Shown: piece after piece, positions 31,139 through 41,092 of the stretch
Position numbering within the stretch: the stretch's first letter is position 1
How the letters are laid out: each line of letters starts with the position of its first letter
Assembly (NCBI GenBank): GCA_028141225.1
Contig: JAOIPS010000004.1
Coordinates: 1-64,000 of the forward strand
Direction: 5' to 3'
DNA length: 64,000 bases
Origin: Prochlorococcus sp. AH-736-L23
Lineage (GTDB): Bacteria; Cyanobacteriota; Cyanobacteriia; PCC-6307; Cyanobiaceae
The notes under the pieces: model-generated
What the model saw: only the letters and a program-made list of their open reading frames with translations
What the model was told of the DNA's origin: nothing
The model's database searches: none
Program-made: the position numbers and the translations under genes

Positions 31139-31462
31139 ATGATGAGTTTAGAATCAATTCCTATACAAGCATTTTTAATAGTATCTTCAGCACTATTTTG
31201 TATTGGGATTTGGGGATTATTAAATAGCAGAAATGCAGTAAGAGTTCTTATGAGCATTGAATTAATGCTCAATGCAGTAAATATAAACTTAATGGCGTTT
31301 TCTTCTTATATTGATAATAATTTAATTCAAGGACAAGTTTTTACAATTTTTGTGATTACTGTTGCTGCCGCAGAAGCAGCCGTTGGATTAGCTATCTTAT
31401 TATCTCTTTATAGGAATAGGGTGACTGTAGATATGGAAAGTTTTAATTTATTAAAATGGTAA
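31139..31462 (+). CDS. ndhE: NAD(P)H-quinone oxidoreductase subunit 4L (NdhE)
   Basis: This 107-aa NuoK-like subunit has three membrane helices with conserved LMSIELMLNAVNINLMAFS and FVITVAAAEAAVGLAILLSLYR. Two adjacent ATG codons (31139 and 31142) could both serve as start. It ends the ndhAIGE operon; nadK follows after 9 bp, so the operon probably continues. Confidence 0.96.
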   Translation: MMSLESIPIQAFLIVSSALFCIGIWGLLNSRNAVRVLMSIELMLNAVNINLMAFSSYIDNNLIQGQVFTIFVITVAAAEAAVGLAILLSLYRNRVTVDMESFNLLKW

Positions 31463-31471
31463 AACCACTAA

Positions 31472-32383
31472 ATGAAACTTTCATTAGTGCTCATTATATA
31501 TCGTTCAGATAGTTCTATAGCTCAAGAGGCTTCTAAATTCTGTGAAGAAGTCCTCAAAGCTAAAAATATAAACTCAAAAAGAATTGAAAGTGATTTTTAT
31601 AAAGATGAAATTGAAAAATATTTTTGCAATCTAGAATTACAACCAAATATAGGCATAGTTCTTGGCGGAGACGGAACCTTCCTAAAATGTGCAAATGCTT
31701 TAGCTAATTATGATATTCCTTTGTTGAGCATTAATATTGGTGGTAATCTGGGTTTCCTTACGCAAGAAAAAGATTTTTTGTTTGACAAATCTTTTATTGA
31801 AATCCTTGAAAACGAAGAATATAAAATTGACTTTCGTAATAGATTAAATTGTAATGTTTGTATTAATGAGACAAGTTCTGAGAAAAAGATTATAAAAAGC
31901 TACAATGCCTTAAATGATTTTTATTTTAAATCTGTTGAAGAAGACATTTCTCCCACCAACAAAATACAAATTGAAATAGATAACGAGAAGGTTAATGAAT
32001 ACAAAGGTGATGGATTAATCATATCTACATCTACCGGTTCAACCGCCTACTCATTGGCCGCAGGGGGGCCAATAATACACCCTAGTATTGATGCAATGAT
32101 AATAAACCCTATATGCCCGATGAGTTTGGCTAGCAGACCAATAGTTATACCGAATACAAGCAAGGTAATCGTAAAACCTGTAAAAAAAAATAAAGGGGAA
32201 ATTAAATTATGGAGAGACGGTTCAAAATGTATGACCATTAAGGAAAATTACTATTGTGAGATCAAAAAAGGGAAATCACCTTGCAAGATAATAAAGTTTA
32301 AAAAAAGCTCAAGCTACTATAATACCCTAATAAAAAAACTAGATTGGAAAGGTGATTTATCTCAAAAAAATTTAAAAAATTAA
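31472..32383 (+). CDS. nadK: NAD kinase
   Basis: NadK makes NADP from NAD and ATP or polyphosphate. The 303-aa protein has [15 protein letters not shown] (GGDG motif), [34 protein letters not shown] and [14 protein letters not shown]. It follows ndhE by 9 bp, a fitting link between pyridine-nucleotide supply and NDH-1. The CYTH gene begins directly after its stop codon. Confidence 0.95.
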   Translation: MKLSLVLIIYRSDSSIAQEASKFCEEVLKAKNINSKRIESDFYKDEIEKYFCNLELQPNIGIVLGGDGTFLKCANALANYDIPLLSINIGGNLGFLTQEKDFLFDKSFIEILENEEYKIDFRNRLNCNVCINETSSEKKIIKSYNALNDFYFKSVEEDISPTNKIQIEIDNEKVNEYKGDGLIISTSTGSTAYSLAAGGPIIHPSIDAMIINPICPMSLASRPIVIPNTSKVIVKPVKKNKGEIKLWRDGSKCMTIKENYYCEIKKGKSPCKIIKFKKSSSYYNTLIKKLDWKGDLSQKNLKN

Positions 32384-32857
32384 ATGGCCTTAGAGATAGA
32401 AAGAAGATTTCTTATAAAAAATGATAATTGGAAAGAATTCATAAATAAAAAAATTTATATTGAACAAGGATATTTTTCCAAAAGTATAGATGATTGGATT
32501 ATTAGGGTAAGGCTTATAGGCAAAAACTCTAAAATTACACTTAAAAAACATATTAAAGGCTTTACCAACTTTGAATTTGAATACTCCATTCCACGAACCG
32601 ATGCTGAAATAATAATGTCAAATCTTTCAAAAAAAATTAAAAAAGATAGATTTTTTCTAGAAATTGAAAAAAAATCTTGGATTATAGATTGCTTTAAAGA
32701 AAATAATTATCCACTTGAAATTGCAGAAGTTGAACTTTCTAATGAAAAGGAAGATTTAGTTCTTCCATCTTTCATTTCAAAAGAAATTACTGGGCTGACC
32801 CATTACTCCAATTTCAGTCTCGCTAACAATCCTTTTTCACAGAGGAAAGAAGACTAG
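32384..32857 (+). CDS. CYTH-domain (triphosphate tunnel metalloenzyme) protein
   Basis: The 157-aa protein starts with the family ExExK-type motif (LEIERRFLI) and ends with EIAEVELSNE, both part of the tunnel of acidic and basic residues. CYTH proteins act as inorganic triphosphatases or related enzymes; the substrate here is not known. It directly follows nadK without an intergenic base and probably ends the ndhA operon. Confidence 0.85.
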   Translation: MALEIERRFLIKNDNWKEFINKKIYIEQGYFSKSIDDWIIRVRLIGKNSKITLKKHIKGFTNFEFEYSIPRTDAEIIMSNLSKKIKKDRFFLEIEKKSWIIDCFKENNYPLEIAEVELSNEKEDLVLPSFISKEITGLTHYSNFSLANNPFSQRKED

Positions 32858-32947
32858 TTAAAAACTTTCAAAAGTAACTAGCCAAAGGAACCACTTATCC
32901 TTTATATTTTCTTTATATTTAAGCAAAATAATTTTAATTTTATTCAG

Positions 32948-33136
32948 ATGTATGGTCTTTACGACAAAGAAGGAATATTGAGATTTGTGGATTCAGACAA
33001 GGATGCTTGTATAGCATATGCTGAACTCTTCGAATTAGGATCTACAAATTATTGTCTAATGGATTTGGCTAATGATACAAAAAAAGTAAAAAGTAATACT
33101 AATCTTGATCAGAGTCTGGAAGTGTACAACAATTAA
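32948..33136 (+). CDS. Small hypothetical protein (62 aa)
   Basis: I do not recognise this protein beyond a likely conserved picocyanobacterial small protein. The N-terminal MYGLYDKEGILRFV and DKDACIAYAELFELGS look like a compact folded domain; the C-terminal tail is polar. It has no membrane segment. Its last 38 bp overlap the 3' end of the convergent LuxR-type gene. The coding assignment rests on its sensible composition and isolated position. Confidence 0.6.
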   Translation: MYGLYDKEGILRFVDSDKDACIAYAELFELGSTNYCLMDLANDTKKVKSNTNLDQSLEVYNN

Positions 33137-33377
33137 ATCCATCTCTGCAAATCTTGCCGTTGTCCATTGCCCAATTTAAAAGAGCTACTCTGTTTTTAGA
33201 ACCAGTTTTTGTAAACATATTACTTACATGATTATCAACAGTTCTTTTACTAATAGTTAGTTTTACCGCAATTTCTTGATTTGTAAGCCCATCAGCTACG
33301 AGATCAATGATTTCCATCTCTCTTGCTGAGAGACCCATCATATCAATGTTGTTTACTTCTTCTTCAACCATTTGCAT
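33099..33377 (-). CDS. Small LuxR-family HTH protein
   Basis: The 92-aa protein is essentially a stand-alone LuxR/GerE HTH: MGLSAREMEIIDLVADGLTNQEIAVKLTISKRTVDNHVSNMFTKTGSKNRVALLNWA. There is no receiver or ligand domain, so it resembles GerE-like or orphan regulators. The C-terminal ICRDGFNCCTLPDSD has several Cys, and the last codons lie in the overlap with the 62-aa gene. It is divergent from metF. Confidence 0.85.
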   Translation of the reverse strand: MQMVEEEVNNIDMMGLSAREMEIIDLVADGLTNQEIAVKLTISKRTVDNHVSNMFTKTGSKNRVALLNWAMDNGKICRDGFNCCTLPDSDQD

Positions 33378-33454
33378 TTAAACAGTTCCTTTTTTATATT
33401 AATTAAGTTTAGCAATCTCAGTAGACTTGTTAACCAAATAGGAAACAAAAGCAA

Positions 33455-34345
33455 TTGAAATCAAAACTTCAGAAGACTTTAGAAAAAAGATCTAAGGTAA
33501 TAACGGCAGAGTTAATGCCGCCAAGAGGGGGAAGCCCCATAAGATCTCTTAAGATAGCACAACTTTTGAAAGATAAGGTACATGCTGTTAACATTACCGA
33601 TGGAAGCAGAGCTGTGATGAGAATGTGCAGCTTGGCAATGTCCAAACTATTACTGGAAAATGGGATAGAACCAGTAATGCAAATTTCTTGCAGAGATCGT
33701 AATAAAATTGCTTTACAATCAGACATTCTTGGAGCGAATGCTTTAGGAATTAGAAACATCTTATGCATTACCGGTGATTCAGTAAAAGCTGGGGATCAAC
33801 AAGATGCAAAGGCAGTACATGAGTTTGAGTCTGTTAGATTGCTTAAACAAATTCAGGCTTTTAATAAAGGAATTGATCCTACTCTAGGAGAACTTTCCGA
33901 TAAAAAAACATTTATTTTTGCAGGTGCTGCAGCTGATCCAAATTGCAAAAATAAAAGAAGTCTTGAAAATAGAATGATAAAGAAAAAAGAGGCAGGAGCT
34001 GGATTTATACAAACTCAAATGGTTATGGAAAAAGAAAATTTAATAGAGTTTTGTGAAAAAATTAGCAAGCCTCTTGAAATTCCTATAATTGCAGGTGTAT
34101 TTCTATTAAAGTCTTACAAAAATGCTCTCTTTATAAATAAATACGTTCCTGGTGCAAATATTCCTGAAAACATCTTAAATCGTCTTAAAAATGCCAAAGA
34201 GCCATTACAAGAAGGCATTAAAATTGCAGCTGAACAAGCTCATGATTTTATGAATATCGCAGATGGTGTTCATCTAATGGCCGTAAAAGCAGAGCATTTA
34301 ATTCCTGAGATTATTGAAAAAGCTAATCTTAGTCTGGAATATTAA
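33455..34345 (+). CDS. metF: Methylenetetrahydrofolate reductase
   Basis: The 296-aa FAD-dependent TIM-barrel enzyme produces 5-methyl-THF for methionine synthesis. It has ITAELMPPRGGSPIRSL, VNITDGSRAVMRM, ILCITGDSVKAGDQ and FIQTQMVMEKENL. The start is TTG (TTG AAA TCA AAA). Its 3' end overlaps the convergent nucleotidyltransferase gene by 17 bp. Confidence 0.93.
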   Translation: MKSKLQKTLEKRSKVITAELMPPRGGSPIRSLKIAQLLKDKVHAVNITDGSRAVMRMCSLAMSKLLLENGIEPVMQISCRDRNKIALQSDILGANALGIRNILCITGDSVKAGDQQDAKAVHEFESVRLLKQIQAFNKGIDPTLGELSDKKTFIFAGAAADPNCKNKRSLENRMIKKKEAGAGFIQTQMVMEKENLIEFCEKISKPLEIPIIAGVFLLKSYKNALFINKYVPGANIPENILNRLKNAKEPLQEGIKIAAEQAHDFMNIADGVHLMAVKAEHLIPEIIEKANLSLEY

Positions 34346-35507
34346 TCAAATCAGTACCTAATAATTCTGCCATAGCTTTCTGCTGAGGAGATGGCTCAGT
34401 CAAATCAGATCTTCTTGAATCTGCTATTAACCAATCTAAAGATGCATCTTGCAAATCAAAATGATCTCCATTTTTACCAACACAATATTTACCAAACACT
34501 AACTTATCCATAAGTCTTACACCTTTACCAATTTTAGAATAATCAAAGATAATTGAGTTATCTATAGTTGCGCCCTCGCAAATGCAACAACTTGGTCCAA
34601 TCATGGAAGGGCCAATAATAGTTGCTCCATCCTCGATCCTAGTCATACCTCCTATATAAACCGGCCCGGTAATATTAACCTTTTCCCAGTTGGCCGCTAC
34701 ATTCAAGCCGGTAAAAACTCCGGGTTTTATTTCCTTACCTGGTATTTGCACTTGTCTTACCTTACCTTGTAATACATTTCTAATAGCACTCCAATAATCA
34801 GGAACTTTTCCAATATCTACCCATTCAAAATCCATCGGTAATGCAAAAAATGGTAAATCCATTTCAACAAGTTTTGGAAAAAGATCAGCTCCAATATCAA
34901 ATTTCTCTGCTGAAGGTATGTAATTAAAAATTTCGGGTTCGAAAAGATAAATTCCTGTATTTATAGAGTCACTTAAAGCTTGATCAACTGTTGGCTTTTC
35001 CTGAAAAGCCTTTATTCTCCCATTTTCATCAGAAACTACAACACCGTAACTTGATACTTGATCTTTAGTTACCTTCTTTGTTATTAAGCTCGCAATAGCT
35101 CCTTTCTGCTTATGTTTTTTAACAGCTTGAGTTAAATCTAAATCAACTAAAGCATCACCACATAAAACAACAAAAGTTTCATCAAAGAAATTTTGAAAAT
35201 CCTGAATTTTTTTTAATCCTCCTGCAGATCCCAACGCATCACCTATTAATTCTCCATCTTCAATTCTTCCCTCAAAACTATAAGCAATTTCTACTCCAAA
35301 TCTTTGCCCATCTCTAAAATAATTTTCAATTTCTTCAGCAAGATGAGAAACATTTACCATTATTTCCTTAAAGTTATGTTCTCTCAAAAGTTCCAAGAGA
35401 AACTCCATAACAGGTTTTTGCAAAATCGGAATCATCGGTTTTGGAATAACATGAGTAATAGGCTGAACACGTGTACCTTTACCTGCTGCAAGTATCATTG
35501 CCTTCAT
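34329..35507 (-). CDS. NDP-sugar pyrophosphorylase (mannose-1-P guanylyltransferase / GlmU-like)
   Basis: The 392-aa nucleotidyltransferase has the signature AAGKGTRVQPITHVIPKPMIPI, VVLCGDALVDLDL and a Rossmann N-terminal domain (about 1-235), then a left-handed beta-helix hexapeptide region (about 250-340, IIGPSMIGPSCCICEGATID). It likely activates a sugar phosphate for envelope polysaccharide, but the nucleotide and sugar are not resolved. It follows scpA on the same strand with a 47-bp gap. Confidence 0.85.
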   Translation of the reverse strand: MKAMILAAGKGTRVQPITHVIPKPMIPILQKPVMEFLLELLREHNFKEIMVNVSHLAEEIENYFRDGQRFGVEIAYSFEGRIEDGELIGDALGSAGGLKKIQDFQNFFDETFVVLCGDALVDLDLTQAVKKHKQKGAIASLITKKVTKDQVSSYGVVVSDENGRIKAFQEKPTVDQALSDSINTGIYLFEPEIFNYIPSAEKFDIGADLFPKLVEMDLPFFALPMDFEWVDIGKVPDYWSAIRNVLQGKVRQVQIPGKEIKPGVFTGLNVAANWEKVNITGPVYIGGMTRIEDGATIIGPSMIGPSCCICEGATIDNSIIFDYSKIGKGVRLMDKLVFGKYCVGKNGDHFDLQDASLDWLIADSRRSDLTEPSPQQKAMAELLGTDLINIPD

Positions 35508-35554
35508 AAATTCAAAACCATTTTTTAAAATTATACGTTATTACTATTAAGCCT

Positions 35555-36376
35555 CTAAGCAGCCGAAGAAGAGACATTACTTACCTCAAGATTTTCTATA
35601 GGCAGCTGTGCTGAGCCACCACCAGGTATTATTCTTTTAATTTGAATTGGACCATATAAGGAATTAATTTGTTTAATTTCAATTTTGTTTTCAGATAATA
35701 AAAATAACAAAGCCCAAAAAACTCCCAAACGATCTTTATCTAAATCATTTTTTACAACTGTTTGCCATTTTTTGACTAAATATTCAAAATCTGTCCATTG
35801 TAATGCTTTTTCCCATCCGTCAATAAATTTCCCTAAAGCTTTAGTTGTTTCTGGAAGTTTCTCACGATGTGCTAAAGATTTTACTTGAGAAATTAAAGCC
35901 TTATCAGAATATTTCTTATTTCTTTTTCTCTTCATAAGCAGAAGATCTTGGGTTTCTATAACTTCTGCTATGGACTCTAACTGACTTACAAGTTCTCCCA
36001 AGGTTGTTGTACGTTGTAGGATTGGCTGGGCAATTGATCTTCTCCTTAGATATTTTTCAGGATATTTTGGGATATCAAATTCTTTATCAATCCAATCTTG
36101 ATCATCCAATTCAAATTCATCTTCAAAATCAGAAGAATTTTCTTTGAAGACATCAGATTCCAAAACCTGGGCCTTAAGATTAACTAGTACGGAAGCCGCA
36201 AAAAACGCTTCGCTGGTCTCAGCTAAATCCTTCTGATATGAGATTTGACTATTTGAAGATTGATTAAAAGTATGTGAGTATTCCTCTAAAAAACTATCAA
36301 TTACACTTATTACATCAATATCCCATGGGTCAAGCTCACCTTTACCTGCGGCGTCTTGGAGAAACTTAATCAGCAA
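35555..36376 (-). CDS. scpA: Segregation and condensation protein A
   Basis: ScpA is the kleisin that bridges SMC heads for chromosome condensation. The 273-aa protein has LIKFLQDAAGKGELDPWDIDVISVIDSFL and a C-terminal winged-helix (GVFWALLFLLSENKIEIKQ). The track start is TTG. The frame stays open 23 codons further upstream (FNPNDRQQLGPR before the TTG), with no ATG, GTG or TTG before an in-frame TGA. Homologues often have residues before this point, so the true start may be non-canonical. It lies between ndhD and the nucleotidyltransferase. Confidence 0.9.
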   Translation of the reverse strand: MLIKFLQDAAGKGELDPWDIDVISVIDSFLEEYSHTFNQSSNSQISYQKDLAETSEAFFAASVLVNLKAQVLESDVFKENSSDFEDEFELDDQDWIDKEFDIPKYPEKYLRRRSIAQPILQRTTTLGELVSQLESIAEVIETQDLLLMKRKRNKKYSDKALISQVKSLAHREKLPETTKALGKFIDGWEKALQWTDFEYLVKKWQTVVKNDLDKDRLGVFWALLFLLSENKIEIKQINSLYGPIQIKRIIPGGGSAQLPIENLEVSNVSSSAA

Positions 36377-36499
36377 TCTAGGGCCTAATTGTTGCCTATC
36401 GTTAGGATTGAAATAAGATATTTTGAGATAGAGAAAATCTACTCACAAGATATCTTTTAATTTATTTAATGCCAAATAATATTGCGTTAATTTTAAAAA

Positions 36500-38140
36500 T
36501 TATATTTTTGGAGCTTTTATTATGTCATTTGTTTTAGTTCCTGAAAAAATATTTGTTTTGACAGTACCTTTAACTGCAGTTAAATCTCGATCGACCAAAT
36601 TATTAATAGATGCAATATAACTTTCAGTAATTAATCTTGGGTATAAACCTATTCCAATAATCGGTAAAAGTAAACAGGCAATAATATAAATTTCCCTCGG
36701 CTCAGCATCTATAAGTTTTCGTTCTTCGATTAATTTAGGATTTTCTTTACCAAAGAAAATTTCTCTTAACATTGAAAGTAAATAAATAGGAGTAAGTATT
36801 ACACCAATAGCTGCTAAAGAGGCCATCACTACCCTAAACGGAAGTGTATACACTTCATCAGTAACAAATCCTGTAAATACCATCAATTCGGAAACAAATC
36901 CACTCATACCAGGTAAAGCTAGAGAAGCCAGGGAGCAAGCAGTCCATAGGGCAAACATGATTCTCATTTTTTGTCCTACACCACTCATTTCATCAAGTTT
37001 AAGAGTCTTTGTTCTGTCATAGGTAGCACCAACAAGAAAAAATAAACTCGCACCGATTAATCCATGACTAACCATTTGCAGCATAGCTCCGCTTGTTCCA
37101 AGGCTACTAAAACTCCCTATTCCAATAAGAACAAAACCCATATGACTTATCGAACTGTATGCAATTTTTCTTTTAAGATTTCTTTGAGCAAAAGAAGTTA
37201 ATGCAGCATAAATTATATTAACTACCCCTAGAACTATTAATAATGGGGCAAATTGAGCATGAGCAATGGGTAATAATTGTGCATTAAATCTTAAAAGAGC
37301 ATATCCTCCCATCTTTAATAAAATCCCTGCTAGAAGCATATGAACTGGAGCTGTAGCCTCGCCATGAGCATCTGGAAGCCAAGTATGAAGGGGGACTATT
37401 GGGAGTTTAACTCCAAATGCAATTAAAAGACCTATGTAACATAATATTTGGAATTTTTGACTAAAATCTTGTGCTGCCAAGTGAGAAAACTCAAAGTTAG
37501 GAATTTCTGTACCATAGAAACCCATTGCTAACGCTGCAAGAAGAATGAAGATAGAACTGCCAGCTGTATAAATAATGAATTTTGTTGCTGCATATTGTCG
37601 ATTTTTGCCACCCCATATAGCCAGTAATAAATAAACGGGAATTAACTCAAGTTCCCAAGTTAGAAAGAATAAAAGCATATCTTGTACGGCAAACACAGCG
37701 ATTTGCCCTCCATCCATAACCAATATCAAAAAGAAAAATAACTTTGGTTTGAACTTGACTGGCCATGCAGCAAGAACTGCTAAAGCAGTTATAAAACTAG
37801 TCAATAATATTAACGGCATAGAAATGCCATCAGCGCCAACAGACCAAGTAAGACCTAAATCAGGGAGCCAACTAATCTTTTCTTTAAGTTGAACATTTTC
37901 ATTACTAATATCAAAGCCATTTATATATGAACCTACAGTTATTAAAAAAGTAATTAATGCAATAGATAATGCAAACCATCTAACCTCTTTGCCATCGCCT
38001 TTATCTGGGATAAAAGGTATCACAAATGCACTACCAATTGGGAATAAAATTGAAGCAGATAACCAAGGAAAATTAGACAATCCAGCTCCCAAAGTTCCCA
38101 ACATTTGTGTTGCAAAATGTGTATAAAAATAAGTACTCAA
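36500..38140 (-). CDS. ndhD: NAD(P)H-quinone oxidoreductase chain 4 (NdhD)
   Basis: This proton-pumping antiporter-like membrane subunit (NuoM homologue) of NDH-1 has about 14 helices in 546 aa. Recognisable segments are [62 protein letters not shown] and the conserved pump Glu/Lys positions. With ndhF it forms a minus-strand block. The subtype (D1 respiratory or D2) cannot be told without alignment. Confidence 0.96.
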   Translation of the reverse strand: MSTYFYTHFATQMLGTLGAGLSNFPWLSASILFPIGSAFVIPFIPDKGDGKEVRWFALSIALITFLITVGSYINGFDISNENVQLKEKISWLPDLGLTWSVGADGISMPLILLTSFITALAVLAAWPVKFKPKLFFFLILVMDGGQIAVFAVQDMLLFFLTWELELIPVYLLLAIWGGKNRQYAATKFIIYTAGSSIFILLAALAMGFYGTEIPNFEFSHLAAQDFSQKFQILCYIGLLIAFGVKLPIVPLHTWLPDAHGEATAPVHMLLAGILLKMGGYALLRFNAQLLPIAHAQFAPLLIVLGVVNIIYAALTSFAQRNLKRKIAYSSISHMGFVLIGIGSFSSLGTSGAMLQMVSHGLIGASLFFLVGATYDRTKTLKLDEMSGVGQKMRIMFALWTACSLASLALPGMSGFVSELMVFTGFVTDEVYTLPFRVVMASLAAIGVILTPIYLLSMLREIFFGKENPKLIEERKLIDAEPREIYIIACLLLPIIGIGLYPRLITESYIASINNLVDRDLTAVKGTVKTNIFSGTKTNDIIKAPKI

Positions 38141-38225
38141 ATTAATAAGAAATTTATCTTAAATAAAGTCTAGAAATTTTCTGTATTTTTTCACCCCAAT
38201 GAACAGTGAAGACACACAATTGTAA

Positions 38226-40247
38226 TTAAGATACTTGAGGAGATTGAAAACCAAATATAGCAACTAGTAAAATAACGCCTCCAAAAACAATAAGCGCATA
38301 AAATTGAGCCCTACCAGTCTCAAAATATTTTAAACCTTCTCCACTGCCTAAAGTTACAAGTCCAGTAAGATTCACGACACCATCAACAACCTTGGAATCA
38401 ACCTCTAAAACTTCTTTGGCAAGTTTTCTACTACCCTTAACAAAAAGTTTTTCATTAATATCATCCAGATACCATTTATTGGATAAAAATCGGTTGATGC
38501 TAGGAAACTTTTCAGCAAATAAAACTGATAAATTAATTTTTTTCACAAAATACGCCTGATAAGCAATGATGATTCCAGCTGATGCAATAAGTACTGAAGC
38601 AAGTGCTAAAGGCAAAAATTCTTTTATTTCGAAAGCTTTTGCAGCAGTCTCTGCTTCTTCAGGATCTAGTAAATTTGCAATTTTGCTATCCCATGGAAGT
38701 CCCATAAAACCAATTATTACAGACGGTACAGCTAGAAATACCAAGGGAAATGTCATTGACCAGGGTGACTCATGAATAGAGCCATGTTCTTCATGCTCTT
38801 CTTCATTTTCTTCATCGAGGTTTGTTTGGGAGGCTGTAAGAAGCTCTTTTTGCAATTCTTTATTCTCCCCTCTGAAATCTCCTTCAAATGTCAAGAAATA
38901 AAGCCTAAACATATAAAAAGCAGTCATACCAGCTGTTAGAAGTCCTATGAACCAAAAAGCTGGAAATGATATAAAAGCATTTCCGAGTATCTCATCTTTA
39001 CTCCAAAAACCTGCCAATGGTGGAATTCCACTAATTGCTACACAACCTATGAAAAATGTTGTTGATGTATAAGGCATTTTTTTTCGTAAACCGCCCATCA
39101 ATCTCATATCTTGAGCTAATACAGGCTTATGGCCAACTACTTCTTCCATAGCATGTATTACTGAACCAGATCCCAAAAATAGCATTGCTTTAAAGCAAGC
39201 ATGAGTCACTAAATGAAAAATTCCTGCTATTGGTGCTCCACAACCCATTGCGAGCATCATATACCCAAGCTGAGAAACTGTGCTATAAGCTAAACCTTTT
39301 TTTAAATCCATTTGGGTCAAAGCTATAGAGGCTCCTAAAAAACAAGTAATGGTACCAACTAAAGCAATTATGAACTGAATAGAGGGGAATATTGAGTATA
39401 AAGGTTGTAGTCTTGCTACAAGAAATATTCCTGCTGCAACCATTGTTGCAGCATGGATAAGTGCAGAAATAGGTGTAGGGCCTTCCATCGCATCAGGTAA
39501 CCACACATGAAGAGGAAACTGAGCAGATTTAGCCATTGGCCCTAAAAAAACTAAAAAACAAAGTAATAAAGCAGCCCAAATGGGAATCGAATTATCAGAT
39601 ATTGATTGAGAAATTCCAGTAGCTATTTCATTAAAATCAAAACTATTCGTTGCCCAAAATAGGCCAAGAATTCCAAGTAATAACCCAAAATCTCCTACTC
39701 TATTAACAACAAAAGCTTTTTGTGCAGCGTGTGCAGCGCCATCCCTGTCATACCAAAAACCAACTAATAAATAAGAACACATCCCAACTAATTCCCAAAA
39801 AACATAAATTTCTAGTAGGTTCGGACTAACTATTAATCCCATCATTGAACTACTAAATAATGCTAAATATGTAAAAAATCTGACATAACCTTTATCATGT
39901 GTCATGTAACCATGAGAATAAATCATTACCAGCAAAGTTATTGTAGTTACTAAAGCAAGCATTACACTCCCCAAAGGATCAAGGACAAATCCCATAGGAA
40001 TAGTGAAATCCCCAGCATTAGCCCATACAAATAATTTTTCTACTGATTGATAACCATTAATTTGTTCAATTAAAGCTTTATAACTAATTACCGCAGAAAT
40101 CCCAACGAAAGAAATCAGTCCTACAGAAACAATTTCTCTTGAATTATTAATTTTCTCATTGATGCTTATTAGTCCTAAGCCAGAAAGCACTGCTCCAATA
40201 AGTGGGAAAACAGGAATCAACCAGGCAATTTCTGAAGCTTGTGGCAT
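38226..40247 (-). CDS. ndhF: NAD(P)H-quinone oxidoreductase subunit 5 (NdhF)
   Basis: This NuoL-like antiporter subunit of NDH-1 is 673 aa, with KSAQFPLHVWLPDAMEGPTP, GCVAISGIPPLAGFWSKDEI and a long acidic insertion (EENEEEHEEHGSIHES, about 475-490). The C-terminal lateral helix region (KEFLPLALASVLIASAGIIIAYQ) is present. ndhD lies 85 bp downstream and a Z-ISO-like gene 33 bp upstream, all on the minus strand. Confidence 0.96.
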   Translation of the reverse strand: MPQASEIAWLIPVFPLIGAVLSGLGLISINEKINNSREIVSVGLISFVGISAVISYKALIEQINGYQSVEKLFVWANAGDFTIPMGFVLDPLGSVMLALVTTITLLVMIYSHGYMTHDKGYVRFFTYLALFSSSMMGLIVSPNLLEIYVFWELVGMCSYLLVGFWYDRDGAAHAAQKAFVVNRVGDFGLLLGILGLFWATNSFDFNEIATGISQSISDNSIPIWAALLLCFLVFLGPMAKSAQFPLHVWLPDAMEGPTPISALIHAATMVAAGIFLVARLQPLYSIFPSIQFIIALVGTITCFLGASIALTQMDLKKGLAYSTVSQLGYMMLAMGCGAPIAGIFHLVTHACFKAMLFLGSGSVIHAMEEVVGHKPVLAQDMRLMGGLRKKMPYTSTTFFIGCVAISGIPPLAGFWSKDEILGNAFISFPAFWFIGLLTAGMTAFYMFRLYFLTFEGDFRGENKELQKELLTASQTNLDEENEEEHEEHGSIHESPWSMTFPLVFLAVPSVIIGFMGLPWDSKIANLLDPEEAETAAKAFEIKEFLPLALASVLIASAGIIIAYQAYFVKKINLSVLFAEKFPSINRFLSNKWYLDDINEKLFVKGSRKLAKEVLEVDSKVVDGVVNLTGLVTLGSGEGLKYFETGRAQFYALIVFGGVILLVAIFGFQSPQVS

Positions 40248-40280
40248 TTTTTAAAGTACTTATGTTTTGATTTTAAACTG

Positions 40281-41009
40281 TCAATTGAAAAATTCAGACA
40301 AAAATGATGAATTAAATGTTTTAACAGCAATATTTATATATTGATGAGACCACCAAAGTACGCTTATTGCAATTAATATACCAAATTGAGATAACCTAAA
40401 AAATTCCTTAATCTTAAATTCTTGCCTACCCTCAAGAATTGCCATGAAAGGAATTATGGAAGTATTTTTTTTAAAATTTTCAAATTCTTCTCCAAATCTA
40501 TTTGCTAATCTCTTGTCACCATGCCAAATTGCAAAAAGATGATGCAAAACTAAGCCAATAGAAGTTACTAGTGTGAATGATGTACCAATCCATAAAGTAT
40601 GCGCAAAACACCAAATTATCTGTCCAAATGCTTGTGGATGTCTTGTGATTCGCATTATCCCAGTTCCATAGATTCGTACTTTAGGTTTTAAAACCGAAGG
40701 AATTTCTAGCAAATTGTAAGTAGCGGGATATAAAAATAAAAAACTTATTGCAGTTAATATCCATACGACCATAAAAACAAAATTATTGCCCTGTAAATTC
40801 CATAATCTGATTCCATCGTATCTATGAGCCAAAAAATAGCTAATCAAGATAATTGCAGATGGCAAACTTAAAAAAACAAAACATAACCGCCATAATCTTG
40901 GACCCATAATAGATTCTGCTTTGATTCTTAAAGCAGCTCCCCCACTATGAATTACCGCAAAAATCAAAATCAAAAGTAAGATAATTAGGGAAGTTTTATG
41001 AGTCTCCAT
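40281..41009 (-). CDS. NnrU-family membrane protein, probable 15-cis-zeta-carotene isomerase (Z-ISO)
   Basis: This 242-aa polytopic membrane protein (about six helices) carries the NnrU/Z-ISO signatures AVIHSGGAALR, HRYDGIRLWNLQG, GTGIMRITRHPQAFGQIIW, HHLFAIWHGDKRLANRFG and SIIPFMAILEGRQ. Plant Z-ISO, a heme b enzyme that isomerises the 15-cis bond of tri-cis-zeta-carotene, shares these blocks, including candidate heme-ligand histidines. Its location between ndhF and rbcR, 2 kb from crtP, supports a carotenoid role. It is 33 bp upstream of ndhF and may be co-transcribed. Family membership is clear; substrate is inferred. Confidence 0.8.
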   Translation of the reverse strand: METHKTSLIILLLILIFAVIHSGGAALRIKAESIMGPRLWRLCFVFLSLPSAIILISYFLAHRYDGIRLWNLQGNNFVFMVVWILTAISFLFLYPATYNLLEIPSVLKPKVRIYGTGIMRITRHPQAFGQIIWCFAHTLWIGTSFTLVTSIGLVLHHLFAIWHGDKRLANRFGEEFENFKKNTSIIPFMAILEGRQEFKIKEFFRLSQFGILIAISVLWWSHQYINIAVKTFNSSFLSEFFN

Positions 41010-41092
41010 ATATTTAAAATGTTCAAATAATTTTTGTTCTTAACAAGAGTGCTTCTAAGCATTAGAATTATAAGAAATTGTAGGCATAATAG

